Source: Dyadobacter chenwenxiniae
GTDB lineage: Bacteria > Bacteroidota > Bacteroidia > Cytophagales > Spirosomataceae
Direction: 5' to 3'
Assembly: GCF_022869785.1 (NCBI RefSeq)
Contig: NZ_CP094997.1
Location: 5,394,001-5,458,000, forward strand
Length of the DNA stretch: 64,000 bases
In this document: positions 9,269 to 18,926 of the stretch, one piece after another
Layout of the letters: each line of letters starts with the position of its first letter
How positions within the stretch are numbered: position 1 is the first letter of the stretch
The notes under the pieces: generated by a model
What the model was told of the DNA's origin: nothing
Database searches by the model: none
The model's input: the letters and a program-made list of their open reading frames with translations, nothing else
Position numbers and translations under genes: made by a program

Positions 9269-10372
9269 ATGTGGCTAGAAAAGCTCCATCTTACATACTT
9301 TAAAAGCTATGAAGAGAAAGCCTTCACCTTTGGGCAACATGTAAATTGTCTGGTTGGGGAGAATGGGAGTGGAAAAACGAACCTCCTGGACGCCATTTAT
9401 TTTCTTAGTCTTACCAAAAGCGCTTTCCATAATCAGGATGCACTTGGTATCCGGCATACGGCTGATTTCTTTGTCCTGGATGGCATTTTTAACAATTCCG
9501 AAAAACATACGCAGATCACCTGTAGCATGCAGCGCGGCCAACGCAAAATATTCATGGCCGATAAAAAGAACTACGACCGGCTAAGCGATCACATAGGCCT
9601 TTTCCCATTGGTTCTGATCGCACCCAATGATACTGACCTGATCCGTGAAGGCAGTGAGGAGCGCAGACGTTTTTTTGACGGCGTTCTGGCACAAGCCGCT
9701 CCGGGTTATCTCACCGATTTTCTTCAATATAATAAGATCCTGAGTCAGCGAAACGGACTTCTAAAGCTTTTTGCAGAGCGGAATTATGTAGACGAAGACT
9801 TATTGGAAACCTATAATGAGCCGCTGATCATTCTTTCCCAGCGCATTCATAGTCACCGCAGCGCATTCATGAATCGGTTTGTGCCACTATTTTATAAAAA
9901 TTACGATTTCCTGAGCAGCGGTCATGAACAAGTGGACGTGGTCTATGAAAGCGAGGTCGCAAGTGAAAACTTCCCAGCCGAATTTAGAAAGAACCGCGCC
10001 CGCGACTTGCATGCGCAGCGAACCGGAAAAGGTGTCCATAAGGACGAATACACTTTTGAAATCGACGGGGTGACGCTCAAAAAGTTTGGCTCGCAAGGCC
10101 AGCAGAAGTCTTTTTTGATTGCGTTAAAGCTAGCTCAATTCGAACTTCTGAAAGAAGAAAAAGAAAAAACGCCTATCCTGTTACTAGACGACATCTTCGA
10201 CAAACTCGACGACCGCCGCATTCAAAAACTAATAGAACTAATCGACACCGGCTTCCTAGGCCAGGTCTTCATCACCGATGCACGGCCAGAACGTTCTCAG
10301 AAGATTTTAGAGAATGTGAAAGCGGATGTCCGGTTTTTTGAGATTGAGAAGGTGCTGCCGGGCAAAGATTAA
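9269..10372 (+). CDS. recF: DNA replication and repair protein RecF
   Basis: SMC-like ATPase that loads RecA at single-strand gaps together with RecO and RecR. The 367-residue length is normal. Walker A is GENGSGKTN near 31-39, the signature region has KKFGSQGQQKSFLIALKLAQ, and Walker B is LLLDDIFDKLDDRR. It is transcribed divergently from pdhA. Its 3' end overlaps the convergent toxin gene by 4 bp (10369-10372). Confidence 0.95.
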   Translation: MWLEKLHLTYFKSYEEKAFTFGQHVNCLVGENGSGKTNLLDAIYFLSLTKSAFHNQDALGIRHTADFFVLDGIFNNSEKHTQITCSMQRGQRKIFMADKKNYDRLSDHIGLFPLVLIAPNDTDLIREGSEERRRFFDGVLAQAAPGYLTDFLQYNKILSQRNGLLKLFAERNYVDEDLLETYNEPLIILSQRIHSHRSAFMNRFVPLFYKNYDFLSSGHEQVDVVYESEVASENFPAEFRKNRARDLHAQRTGKGVHKDEYTFEIDGVTLKKFGSQGQQKSFLIALKLAQFELLKEEKEKTPILLLDDIFDKLDDRRIQKLIELIDTGFLGQVFITDARPERSQKILENVKADVRFFEIEKVLPGKD

Positions 10373-10650
10373 ACCTTCCTTCTCGAATCGATCAGGTTAA
10401 GGATCAAAACACTATTTTCAAATACAGTATAAAACAAGCTTTGGTGCTTGCCTAATACCAACTCGCGAACAGATGGCAATAAGGCGTAAGGTTTACCTAA
10501 AAAATGAAAACGTTCCCGGTTTTTCAAACTGGCTTCCAAATCATCTGTAAATTTTTCAGCACTTACTTCTCCCCAGGTATCATAAATGTAGGATACCGTT
10601 TCAGAGTAATTATCCTTTGCGAGCGGAGTCCATTTTATCTCGTAAGACAC
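10369..10650 (-). CDS. RelE/ParE-family toxin
   Basis: A 93-residue protein beginning SYEIKWTPLAKDNYSETVSYI, the usual first strand and helix of ParE/RelE toxins, and ending in the strand VLILNLIDSRRK. Members poison gyrase (ParE) or cleave ribosome-bound mRNA (RelE); the sequence does not decide between them. The start is GTG at 10650, supported by the family N-terminus. Its first 41 bp overlap the antitoxin gene, so the two are translationally linked. Confidence 0.82.
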   Translation of the reverse strand: MSYEIKWTPLAKDNYSETVSYIYDTWGEVSAEKFTDDLEASLKNRERFHFLGKPYALLPSVRELVLGKHQSLFYTVFENSVLILNLIDSRRKV

Positions 10651-10888
10651 GCTTTACTTCTGTTAAGACATCGTTGTTGGAAATCAGTTGTCCTAATTCT
10701 GCTTGAAGTAAAGATTGGTTGAGTTCTTTGAGTAGTTCCGGAGAATTTGCGTCAATGCCGTTGTCCACGTTTTGATGTTCCATGAAGGAACGTATCGAAA
10801 GCAGTAAGTCTTCCATACGGTTTTCATCTACTTCGTTAACGAGTCGGATTACCTCAGATTTCAACTCCCGGTTGGACATAGAAAGCAT
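10610..10888 (-). CDS. Antitoxin partner of the ParE/RelE-like toxin
   Basis: A 92-residue acidic helical protein directly upstream of the toxin gene. The N-terminus (NRELKSEVIRLVNEVDENRMEDLLLSIRSFM) has the pattern common in antitoxins paired with ParE-type toxins in Bacteroidota, and the basic C-terminus (VKRVLRDKMDSARKG) would wrap the toxin. No DNA-binding motif is obvious. The function is assigned from position and the 41-bp overlap. Confidence 0.72.
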   Translation of the reverse strand: MLSMSNRELKSEVIRLVNEVDENRMEDLLLSIRSFMEHQNVDNGIDANSPELLKELNQSLLQAELGQLISNNDVLTEVKRVLRDKMDSARKG

Positions 10889-10936
10889 TGTTTAAATGGC
10901 AATACTAAGACAAATCTACACATTAAAAACAAGAAA

Positions 10937-10956
10937 GCCAGACTGCTCGATCTGGC
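10937..10956 (-). terminator. Possible intrinsic terminator after manC
   Basis: GCCAGA (10937-10942) and TCTGGC (10951-10956) form a 6-bp stem. On the minus strand it is followed by TTTCTTGTTTTT. It lies between the manC stop and the antitoxin gene. Confidence 0.5.
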
Positions 10957-10971
10957 CTCAATAGGCTGCTT

Positions 10972-12039
10972 TTAAACGTACTTCACATCCAACTCCTTAG
11001 CCTCGGCCACAAACTCCTTCACTTTCTGCTCGTCTTCTTTTTTGCAGATGAGGAGGACGCCATCGTATTCTGCGACGATGAAGCCATCCAGGCCGTTGAC
11101 AACTACCAGTTTGTCTTTTGGCGTTTTAATGATTGAATTCGTTGTGTTGTGCAGGATCAGATTGCCGTCAATAACATTCAGGTTGGCGTCCTTTTCCGAA
11201 ACTTCGTAAAGCGATTTCCAGGTTCCCAGATCCGACCAGCCGAAATTACTTAGCACGACGTGCACATTATCGGCTTTTTCCATAATCCCGTTATCGATGG
11301 AAATGCTGCCGCAATGCTGGTAGGCTCTTTGGACAAATGCATCTTCGGTTTCAAGATAATAATGGTTGTCACCGCCTTCAAAAATCTCGGCAATATTCGG
11401 TTGAAACGATTTCAGTGCTTTTTTAAATGCATTCACATTCCAAACAAAAATCCCGGCATTCCAAACAAAATCACCGCTGTCCAGAAACTGCAATGCCAAT
11501 TCCAGATGAGGCTTTTCGGTGAAAGATTTCACTTTCTTAACCGTCATCTTATCAGGGATATATTGAATGTAGCCATAACCCGTGTCAGGGCGGCTTGGCT
11601 GGATTCCCAACGTCACCAGAATATCCTCATTGCGCGTTGCGCCCAAGGCAATGTTAATTGTATCCCTAAAATTTTCTTCCTTCAAAATAATATGATCCGC
11701 CGGGGCGACAACCACATTCGCATTCGGATTTTTAGCGGCAATCTTGTAACACGCATAAGCAATGCAAGGCGCCGTATTGCGACGGTTTGGTTCCAAAAGG
11801 ATCTGATCTTCCGTCAAAGCAGGAATCTGCTCTTTTACAATGTCCTTGTATTCCTGACTTGTAACAATATAAATATTTTCGATCGGGCAAACGCCGTCGA
11901 AACGCTCAACTGTCTGCTGTAAAAGTGTTTTTCCAGTTCCTAACACATCGTGAAACTGTTTAGGGAAGTCCGTTCTGCTGAAAGGCCAAAACCTTGTGCC
12001 AACCCCACCGGCCATTATAATAACAAAAGAATCCTGCAT
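10972..12039 (-). CDS. manC: Mannose-1-phosphate guanylyltransferase
   Basis: Makes GDP-mannose from mannose-1-phosphate and GTP for surface polysaccharides. The signature GGVGTRFWPFSRTDFPKQF spans residues 11-29. Sugar-binding sequence FTEKPHLE and WNAGIFVWN follow. At 355 residues it is monofunctional, lacking the C-terminal mannose-6-phosphate isomerase of longer ManC/AlgA forms. It is a single gene and not beside other GDP-sugar genes. Confidence 0.93.
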   Translation of the reverse strand: MQDSFVIIMAGGVGTRFWPFSRTDFPKQFHDVLGTGKTLLQQTVERFDGVCPIENIYIVTSQEYKDIVKEQIPALTEDQILLEPNRRNTAPCIAYACYKIAAKNPNANVVVAPADHIILKEENFRDTINIALGATRNEDILVTLGIQPSRPDTGYGYIQYIPDKMTVKKVKSFTEKPHLELALQFLDSGDFVWNAGIFVWNVNAFKKALKSFQPNIAEIFEGGDNHYYLETEDAFVQRAYQHCGSISIDNGIMEKADNVHVVLSNFGWSDLGTWKSLYEVSEKDANLNVIDGNLILHNTTNSIIKTPKDKLVVVNGLDGFIVAEYDGVLLICKKEDEQKVKEFVAEAKELDVKYV

Positions 12040-12336
12040 TGTGAAAGGTAATTTTATTTATCCACACTATGAAAAACTACCCAAAGCTAACCATAAACCC
12101 GCAGTTATGACCAATCCGACCGAATCAATGCGTCGGGAAAGTAGCGTGAAAGCGCATTTTAAGAGCATATCAAATTCAAATTATGTCAGCAAAAAGTGCA
12201 GGAGAATTTTTTCAAATACAAGACAGGATAAGAAAGTATAATTTAAAATGATTCGAAGAAAAAATAGTATAATAATGCTATGCGATAATGCATTATTATT
12301 TTATCTTGCTAAGACAACATCAACCCATTAATAACC
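12040..12336. other. Intergenic region upstream of the TonB-dependent receptor
   Basis: The 297-bp gap holds no convincing gene. Near its right end are ATAATGC repeats (12272-12278 and 12285-12291) and the perfect palindrome ATAATGCATTAT at 12285-12296, about 40 bp before the receptor start. This is a plausible place for a regulator to bind. Confidence 0.4.
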
Positions 12337-15300
12337 ATGAAACATTTCTTTACTATTCTAAAATTATGCCCTCTGGTTTTGCCGCTAATGCTCTTTTCCA
12401 CCGCATACGGGCAGATTACCATCGACGGGCAAGTCACAGAATCTTCAACTGCCGAACCACTTGCCGGTGTGAGCATTCAGGTAAAAGGGAAAGTAATCGG
12501 CACCATTACTGATAACAGAGGAGCATTCAGCCTCACTACGACATCCAATCCACCTTTTGTATTGATCGTTTCCTCCGTCGGCTTCCAAACCCAGGAGATA
12601 GCGGTGACCGGCGGCATGTCTAAACTGGACATTAAGCTGGCCGAACAAGTCGTTCTTGGCCAGGAAATCATTGTCTCGGCGTCAAGAGTAGAAGAAAGCG
12701 TCATGAAATCGCCTGTTGCGATCGAAAAAATGGACATCAGGAATATCCGGGAAACACCTTCTGCCAACTTTTACGATGCCCTGGCGAATCTGAAAGGCAT
12801 TGATATGACCACGCAGGGAGTTTTGTTCAAATCAGTTAACATGCGCGGATTTGGGAGCACCGGTAACCCCAGGACGGTCCAAATGATCGACGGGATGGAT
12901 AATCAGGCTCCTGGCCTGAATTTTCCTTTGGATAATATCATCGGCATGTCCGAGCTGGATGTGGAGAATGTAGAGGTTTTACCGGGCGCGGCCTCGGCAC
13001 TTTACGGACCTAACGCGATCAACGGCCTTATTTTGATGAACAGCAAAAGCCCGTTTTTATATCAGGGATTAAGCGCGAATGTGAAATCGGGTGTGATGCA
13101 CGAGTCGAACCGCTCCAAAGCAACGACGCCGTTTATCGATGGCACCATTCGCTATGCCAAGGCATTCAATAACAAAGTGGCGTTCAAGGTCAACTTGTCT
13201 TACATTACTGCAAAAGACTGGGAAGCAACCAATTATAACAATTTGAACGTAGGCGGCGCATCCGATCCCCGGCGTGGCGCGGGAACCGATAACGATTATG
13301 ATGGTGTGAATGTTTATGGGGATGAGGTTCAGACCAACATTAATGCTGTTGCGGGCACATTAGCGGCCAACGGCTTGATCCCACAAGCTGCCGTGGCGCT
13401 CGTTCCCAGTACATTTGTAAGTCGCACGGGTTACCAGGAAAAGGACATTGTTGATTATAATACCAAGAGTTTCAAAGCCAATGCGGCAGTTCATTATAGG
13501 ATTAATGAGAAAATAGAAGCCATTGCACAGGTCAATTATGGTTATGGAACAACGGTTTATACCGGAACGGGCCGCTATTCGCTCCGTGATTTCAACCTGA
13601 CACAAGCTAAACTGGAATTGAAGGCTGACAATTTTACCGTGCGTGCTTACACAACGCAGGAACGCTCGGGAAAATCCTATCTCGCCGGACTCGCTGCCGT
13701 TTCCATGCTCAATGATATCAAACCACATGCCACTTGGTTTGGCGAATATGTGGGCGCATTTGCAACTGCCCGGGGCGCTGGAATGCCTGAAAATCAGGCG
13801 CATTTGGCGGCGCGCGGCGTGGCGGACAAAGGCATGCCTATGCCGGGAACAGCCGAATATGCTCAGTTACTGGACAAATACAGAAATCTTGCGATTGTAA
13901 ATGGCGGAGGCGGTTTTGCGGATAAAACCAACCTTTACCACATTGAAGGATTTTATAATTTCAAAAACCAGATCAAATTTGTGGAGCTGCTGGCCGGTGC
14001 GAATTACCGGCTTTACGAGCTGAGATCAGCGGGAACGTTGTTTGCAGACACGAAGGAAGGCCGTGATGGCAAAATCCCCATCTCCGAATTCGGCGCATTT
14101 TTACAGGCCGGAAAAACCATTCTGAGCGATCATTTGAAACTAACCGGTTCAATCCGTTATGATAAAAACGAAAATTTCGACGGACAGTTTACGCCCAGGA
14201 TCTCCGCAGTAACCACATTCGGCGAACACAACATTCGCCTGTCCTACCAAACCGGCTTCCGCATCCCCACCACTCAAAACCAATACATTGACCTGAGAAC
14301 GCCTTCAGGAACATTGATTGGCGGGTTACCTGAGTTTGATGCCAGATACAATCTTTCCAATGGTATTTTAAGACAGAATTTATCAGAAGATGCTATCAAA
14401 CAGGTGATTGCGGGCGACCCGAGCATTGTGCAGAATGCCACAAATTATGCGAAAGCAGTCGTAACCCAGCAAGCCACCACAGCTATTGCCACAGCCGTAA
14501 CCGCGCAAGTTACAACAGCCGTAAACCAGGGCGTTGCCTCCGGGACCATCCCCAACACACCGGGCGCCATTCAGGCGGCGATTACAGCGGGTGTAAATCA
14601 GGCATTACCCGGCGTTCTTGCTGCCCAGCTTCCGGGAATTTTAGCAGCGCAGGTTCCGGGTTTAGTGCCTAATCTGGCAAAAGCCTATGCTTTGGGAAAA
14701 TTGCCTAAATACAAGCCGGTAAAGCTTAAACCCGAACGCATTGCTTCTTATGAGATTGGCTATAAAGCAGTTATTGCAAAAAAACTTTTCGTTGACGCTT
14801 ATTACTACATTAGCAAATACAAAAATTTCATCGGTGGAACAGTGATCGTTGTGCCGACAGCCGCAGCTGCTCCTGGTCTGCCTATCGAATCGGGCATTGG
14901 TGTTGGGAATTTCAATGGTTATTCCAGAACGGTGAACACTACGGAGACCATTACTACAAGAGGGTTTGCGATTGGACTAACTTATGCGTTGCCAAAAGGA
15001 TTTAACATTGGAGGAAATGTTGCCAACAATGAGCTGAATGACTTTAAACCGTCACCGGAAGTCCAGTATTCGCAGTTTAACACACCAAAATATCGCTATA
15101 ACCTCTCTTTCGGCAGAAGAATTACGAGCAACAACTTGGTTGGATTTAACATTGCATACAAATATCAGCAGGCGTTTTTGTGGGAATCAAGCTTTGTTTT
15201 GCCGACAACAACGGACGTGCCGGTTTTCTCAAACACGCGTGTGCCTTTGGTGAGCGTACTTGATGCGCAGGTCAGTTACAAGGTGAATGCATTGAAATCC

Positions 15301-15417
15301 ATTATCAAACTGGGCGGCACTAATTTGTTTGGCAAGTCGTATATACAGGCTTACGGAAGCCCAAATGTGGGTTCGACTTATTACGTGTCCATTACATTTG
15401 ACGAATTACTGAATTAG
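12337..15417 (+). CDS. TonB-dependent outer-membrane receptor with carboxypeptidase-regulatory-like domain
   Basis: Energised uptake channel of the outer membrane, 1026 residues. The signal peptide ends near residue 25 (AYGQ). A carboxypeptidase-regulatory-like beta-sandwich follows (about 27-105, ITIDGQVTESSTAEPLAGVS). The plug spans about 115-230 (NVEVLPGAASALYGPNAING) and the barrel runs to the C-terminus. No SusD gene is adjacent, so it is not a SusCD pair. Residues about 679-788 form an unusual Ala/Val/Gln/Thr-rich stretch just before the conserved LKPERIASYEIGY strand, probably an enlarged extracellular loop. The ligand is unknown. Confidence 0.92.
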   Translation: MKHFFTILKLCPLVLPLMLFSTAYGQITIDGQVTESSTAEPLAGVSIQVKGKVIGTITDNRGAFSLTTTSNPPFVLIVSSVGFQTQEIAVTGGMSKLDIKLAEQVVLGQEIIVSASRVEESVMKSPVAIEKMDIRNIRETPSANFYDALANLKGIDMTTQGVLFKSVNMRGFGSTGNPRTVQMIDGMDNQAPGLNFPLDNIIGMSELDVENVEVLPGAASALYGPNAINGLILMNSKSPFLYQGLSANVKSGVMHESNRSKATTPFIDGTIRYAKAFNNKVAFKVNLSYITAKDWEATNYNNLNVGGASDPRRGAGTDNDYDGVNVYGDEVQTNINAVAGTLAANGLIPQAAVALVPSTFVSRTGYQEKDIVDYNTKSFKANAAVHYRINEKIEAIAQVNYGYGTTVYTGTGRYSLRDFNLTQAKLELKADNFTVRAYTTQERSGKSYLAGLAAVSMLNDIKPHATWFGEYVGAFATARGAGMPENQAHLAARGVADKGMPMPGTAEYAQLLDKYRNLAIVNGGGGFADKTNLYHIEGFYNFKNQIKFVELLAGANYRLYELRSAGTLFADTKEGRDGKIPISEFGAFLQAGKTILSDHLKLTGSIRYDKNENFDGQFTPRISAVTTFGEHNIRLSYQTGFRIPTTQNQYIDLRTPSGTLIGGLPEFDARYNLSNGILRQNLSEDAIKQVIAGDPSIVQNATNYAKAVVTQQATTAIATAVTAQVTTAVNQGVASGTIPNTPGAIQAAITAGVNQALPGVLAAQLPGILAAQVPGLVPNLAKAYALGKLPKYKPVKLKPERIASYEIGYKAVIAKKLFVDAYYYISKYKNFIGGTVIVVPTAAAAPGLPIESGIGVGNFNGYSRTVNTTETITTRGFAIGLTYALPKGFNIGGNVANNELNDFKPSPEVQYSQFNTPKYRYNLSFGRRITSNNLVGFNIAYKYQQAFLWESSFVLPTTTDVPVFSNTRVPLVSVLDAQVSYKVNALKSIIKLGGTNLFGKSYIQAYGSPNVGSTYYVSITFDELLN

Positions 15418-15425
15418 AGAACGGC

Positions 15426-16070
15426 TTACTTTTCGCCGTAGGCCAGATCGCCCGCGTCGCCAAGTCCGGGAACAATGTACCAATGCTCATTGAGCTTCTG
15501 ATCGATCGCACCTAGCCATAACCGGCAGTGCGGAATGCGCTTCTGCAAATAATCGACGCCTTCCGGGCTTGCGATCACGGAGGCAATGTGCGTTTGCGCA
15601 GGGATTCCGAAACGAAGCAAAGCATGATAGACCTTTTCCATGGAACGGCCCGTTGCCAGCATCGGATCAATTAAGATTAATATTTTCCCAGTCAGGTCCG
15701 GGCTGGTAATATAGTCCATTTCAACCTCGAATTCCTCTTCCATATTGATATGATGACCACGATAAGCGCCTATAAATGCATTATCCGCCTTATCAAACAT
15801 ATTCAAAAAGCCCTCATGCAGAGGAAGCCCGGCGCGCAAAATCGTGGCCAGAACTACGGGTTGGAGCAATGTGCGCGACGAAGCCTGGCCCAATGGCGTT
15901 TCTACTTTCTCGGTTTTAAATGTGAGCGTTTTAGAAAGTTCGTAGGCCAGCAACTCTCCCACCCTTTCCAGATTTTTGCGGAATCGCATCCGGTCTTTCT
16001 GCAAATTTACATCACGCAATTCAGCCAGATAATGGTCGGCAATAGAAGGTTTTTGGGAAAGTAAAAACAT
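15426..16070 (-). CDS. upp: Uracil phosphoribosyltransferase
   Basis: Pyrimidine salvage enzyme converting uracil and PRPP to UMP, 214 residues. The PRPP-binding loop is LILIDPMLATGRS. The family sequences TILRAGLPLHEGFLNMFDKAD and the C-terminal PGLGDAGDLAYG (uracil site) are present. The gene converges with the TonB receptor, with 8 bp between their ends. Confidence 0.94.
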   Translation of the reverse strand: MFLLSQKPSIADHYLAELRDVNLQKDRMRFRKNLERVGELLAYELSKTLTFKTEKVETPLGQASSRTLLQPVVLATILRAGLPLHEGFLNMFDKADNAFIGAYRGHHINMEEEFEVEMDYITSPDLTGKILILIDPMLATGRSMEKVYHALLRFGIPAQTHIASVIASPEGVDYLQKRIPHCRLWLGAIDQKLNEHWYIVPGLGDAGDLAYGEK

Positions 16071-16195
16071 AGTTCGGACAGTTTTTTAAACTACTCCATG
16101 CAAGATAATACAAATTCATTGACGTAATTTGGAAGAGTTATTTGAAAAATCATCCGCAAACGGTGAATGGTGTGAACAGTAGATTTTTTTTGCCT

Positions 16196-17980
16196 ATGGA
16201 TCAAGGAATTATCCGACTTGTCAAAATATTGATTTTATCACTGTTATCCCTGTCATACGTACATGCACAAAGTTCGTTTGTTCCTTTCAATGACGATTAT
16301 TACCATTTAATTGATCGTTTGGAGATAAAAAGGGGCAAGTTCACAGAAGGATTTCATTCCAATGTAAAACCCTTTGAGCGTAAGGCAATTGTGGCACTTA
16401 CGGATTCGATATTAAAGGAAGGAACGATCAACCTTACCGACCGTGACTGGGAAACCATTGATTATCTGCGGGAAGACAGTTGGGAATGGACAAGAGGAAT
16501 GATCGCCACAGATTCACTTGAATATGACAAAATGGCCCGCCTGGGCCTTTTCAGAGATCCGCCTCCCGGCGAGAAACGCAGGTTCTTTAATCATCCCGCC
16601 GACCTTTACAGCATACATAACGAAGATTTCGACCTGCATTTTAACTTTACTACAACAAATTTCATAGGTAAAGATAACAGCTACGGTAAAAACTTTGGCA
16701 TACATAAGGATTCAACTCCTACACAACTTTGGGGAACCACCCGCGGCGTCGAAATTCGAGGTATGATCAATGAAAAGCTTGGCTTTTATACGTTTGTATC
16801 AGATACACAGGGACGTTACCCACGTTATGTCAACGATTTTAAACACGAAAACAGCTTCCCCGGCGAAGGTTTCGGAAAAGGCACCCGGAATCGTGGAATC
16901 GATTTTTTGACAGCCAGAGGTTACATTACATTCCGGCCATTGAAAAGCATTAATGTTAAATTTGGCCATGACCACAATGTTTTTGGAAGCGGTTACAGAT
17001 CATTGATCTTATCTGATAATAGCAGTCCATACTTATTCCTAAGACTTGATACACAGCTTGGTAAGTTTCATTATACCAATTTGTATACAAGCATGATCAA
17101 TTCCTACGAAAGTGCTCAGAACGGCCTGTTAAGAGGTAAAAAGTTCGCTGCCATTCACCATCTCAGCGTTAACCTGACAGATCGCATCAACATTGGTGTA
17201 TTCGAAGCGGAGGTTTTCAACCGCGATTCTGTGGGCGGGGGTTATGATCTGAATTATCTGAACCCGATCATTTTTTATCGTTACGTAGAATCTTACCTTG
17301 GAAGCGAGGATAATGCGCTTTTGGGTTTCGATTTCCGCTGGCTGGTTGCTAATAAAGCTTCTATTTACAGTCAATTTGTGTTGGATGAGTTTTTGACAAA
17401 ATATCTTTTCAACGGAAGCGGCTACTGGGCCAACAAATACAGCTTTCAGCTTGGCGGGAAATATGTGGATGCATTCGGCGTGCCTAACCTGGATTTACAG
17501 GCCGAGTATAATGTGGTGCGGCCCTACACTTACTCGCACAAGGACGGCGGCGCCAATTATGTACATTACGGACAATCATTATCGCATCCGTTAGGAGCGA
17601 ATTTCCGGGAATATCTGGGCATAATTCGCTATAAGGCCACTTCGCGACTGTCATTTTACGGAACGATCATGATGGCAAATCAAGGCCGTGATCCGAGTAA
17701 CAATGTAAACATGAGTTACGGGGGCGACATTACCAAAAGCTACGAAAACCGGAGTGTAGACCGTGACGGGGAATTCAACCAAAAGATCGGTCAGGGCATT
17801 AAGGCTTCCACTGCTTACACGGACCTGCGGGCAAGCTACTCGCTGGCGCACAATCTTTTTATCGACGGCCGTTTTCTCCAAAGAAGAATTAATTCTCCCG
17901 ACGAATCAATAGCCGCCAAGTCAACCGTTTGGTCACTCGCACTGCGCTACAACATGGCTTTTCGCCAGCAGACTTACTAG
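16196..17980 (+). CDS. Outer-membrane beta-barrel protein, RemB/Wzi-like
   Basis: A protein of about 594 residues when started at ATG 16196. The frame is open from a TTG at 16142, but the ATG gives a clean signal peptide (DQGIIRLVKILILSLLSLSYVHAQ). The mature N-terminus FNDDYYHLIDRLEIKRG resembles the Bacteroidota gliding-motility accessory protein RemB and capsule-assembly Wzi-like proteins. The rest has alternating aromatic strands typical of an outer-membrane barrel (KSINVKFGHDHNVFGSGYRS). The family name is a moderate-confidence recognition. It stands between upp and nadC. Confidence 0.65.
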   Translation: MDQGIIRLVKILILSLLSLSYVHAQSSFVPFNDDYYHLIDRLEIKRGKFTEGFHSNVKPFERKAIVALTDSILKEGTINLTDRDWETIDYLREDSWEWTRGMIATDSLEYDKMARLGLFRDPPPGEKRRFFNHPADLYSIHNEDFDLHFNFTTTNFIGKDNSYGKNFGIHKDSTPTQLWGTTRGVEIRGMINEKLGFYTFVSDTQGRYPRYVNDFKHENSFPGEGFGKGTRNRGIDFLTARGYITFRPLKSINVKFGHDHNVFGSGYRSLILSDNSSPYLFLRLDTQLGKFHYTNLYTSMINSYESAQNGLLRGKKFAAIHHLSVNLTDRINIGVFEAEVFNRDSVGGGYDLNYLNPIIFYRYVESYLGSEDNALLGFDFRWLVANKASIYSQFVLDEFLTKYLFNGSGYWANKYSFQLGGKYVDAFGVPNLDLQAEYNVVRPYTYSHKDGGANYVHYGQSLSHPLGANFREYLGIIRYKATSRLSFYGTIMMANQGRDPSNNVNMSYGGDITKSYENRSVDRDGEFNQKIGQGIKASTAYTDLRASYSLAHNLFIDGRFLQRRINSPDESIAAKSTVWSLALRYNMAFRQQTY

Positions 17981-18037
17981 TAATCAACGACTTCCTTTAT
18001 TTTTAAACTGATATTTTTTATCAAAACCATAATTAAT

Positions 18038-18901
18038 ATGGAAACGAACCCCCATGAATTGCGCGATCTGATCCGGCTTGCCTTGCTGGAAGATATTGGA
18101 GACGGCGATCATTCTTCCCTCTCCTGCGTGCCCGAAAATGCGACCAAGCGCGCGCAATTGCTCGTGAAGCAGGATGGAATTTTGGCGGGCGTTGAAGTTG
18201 CGCAGATCATTTTTGACGAGACCGCCGCTACATATAATTATCCCCCCCTAAAAATAAATGTGTTACTTCTTGACGGAACCTACGTCAAAAGCAAGGACGT
18301 GGTATTTACGGTTGAAGGAAATGCAAGATTGATCCTGAAAGCTGAGCGGCTGGTTCTCAACACCATGCAGCGCATGAGCGGCATTGCAACCTACGCCCGC
18401 CAGATGTCAGATTTGATCAAGGATTTACCCGTAAAGTTGCTTGATACCAGAAAAACGACGCCTAATTTTCGGGTTTTTGAAAAATTGGCTGTAAAAATCG
18501 GCGGCGCGGTCAACCACAGAATGGGCTTGTACGACATGATCATGCTGAAAGACAATCATGTGGATTATGCAGGCGGCATTGAACCGGCGATTTTGCGCGC
18601 AAGCGCCTATCGGCAGGAATTAGGTAAGAATTTAAAAATCGAAATAGAGACGAGAAATCTCGAAGAAGTCGACGAAGTGCTGCGTGTGGGGATGGTCGAC
18701 ATTATTATGCTGGATAATTTTTCACTCAATGACTTGCGCGAGGCCGTAAAGCGCATTGGCGGACGGTATGAAACGGAAGCTTCAGGAAACATTACGGAGA
18801 AAACATTGCGTGCCGTTGCGGAAACCGGGATCGACGGCATTTCGAGCGGTGCATTAACACACCAGGCAAGGAGTCTGGATTTAAGTTTAAAAGCTTTCTA
18901 A
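18038..18901 (+). CDS. nadC: Nicotinate-nucleotide pyrophosphorylase (carboxylating)
   Basis: Quinolinate phosphoribosyltransferase of de novo NAD synthesis, forming nicotinate mononucleotide from quinolinate and PRPP. It has 287 residues. The diagnostic LLDTRKTTPNFRVFEKLAV and GGAVNHRMGLYDMIMLKDNH are present, and the C-terminus reads GIDGISSGALTHQARSLDLS. nadA and nadB are not nearby, but nadK lies 13 kb away in the same window. The next gene follows after 25 bp. Confidence 0.95.
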   Translation: METNPHELRDLIRLALLEDIGDGDHSSLSCVPENATKRAQLLVKQDGILAGVEVAQIIFDETAATYNYPPLKINVLLLDGTYVKSKDVVFTVEGNARLILKAERLVLNTMQRMSGIATYARQMSDLIKDLPVKLLDTRKTTPNFRVFEKLAVKIGGAVNHRMGLYDMIMLKDNHVDYAGGIEPAILRASAYRQELGKNLKIEIETRNLEEVDEVLRVGMVDIIMLDNFSLNDLREAVKRIGGRYETEASGNITEKTLRAVAETGIDGISSGALTHQARSLDLSLKAF

Positions 18902-18926
18902 CCTTTCACTAAAAACCTAAAAGCGT

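Noticed and set aside
11260..11922. A 220-codon frame antisense to manC
   Set aside because: It is a shadow of the conserved manC reading frame, with no independent start signal or domain.
11996..12241. An 81-codon frame upstream of the TonB receptor
   Set aside because: It begins inside manC on the other strand, has no domain, and does not lead into the receptor gene.
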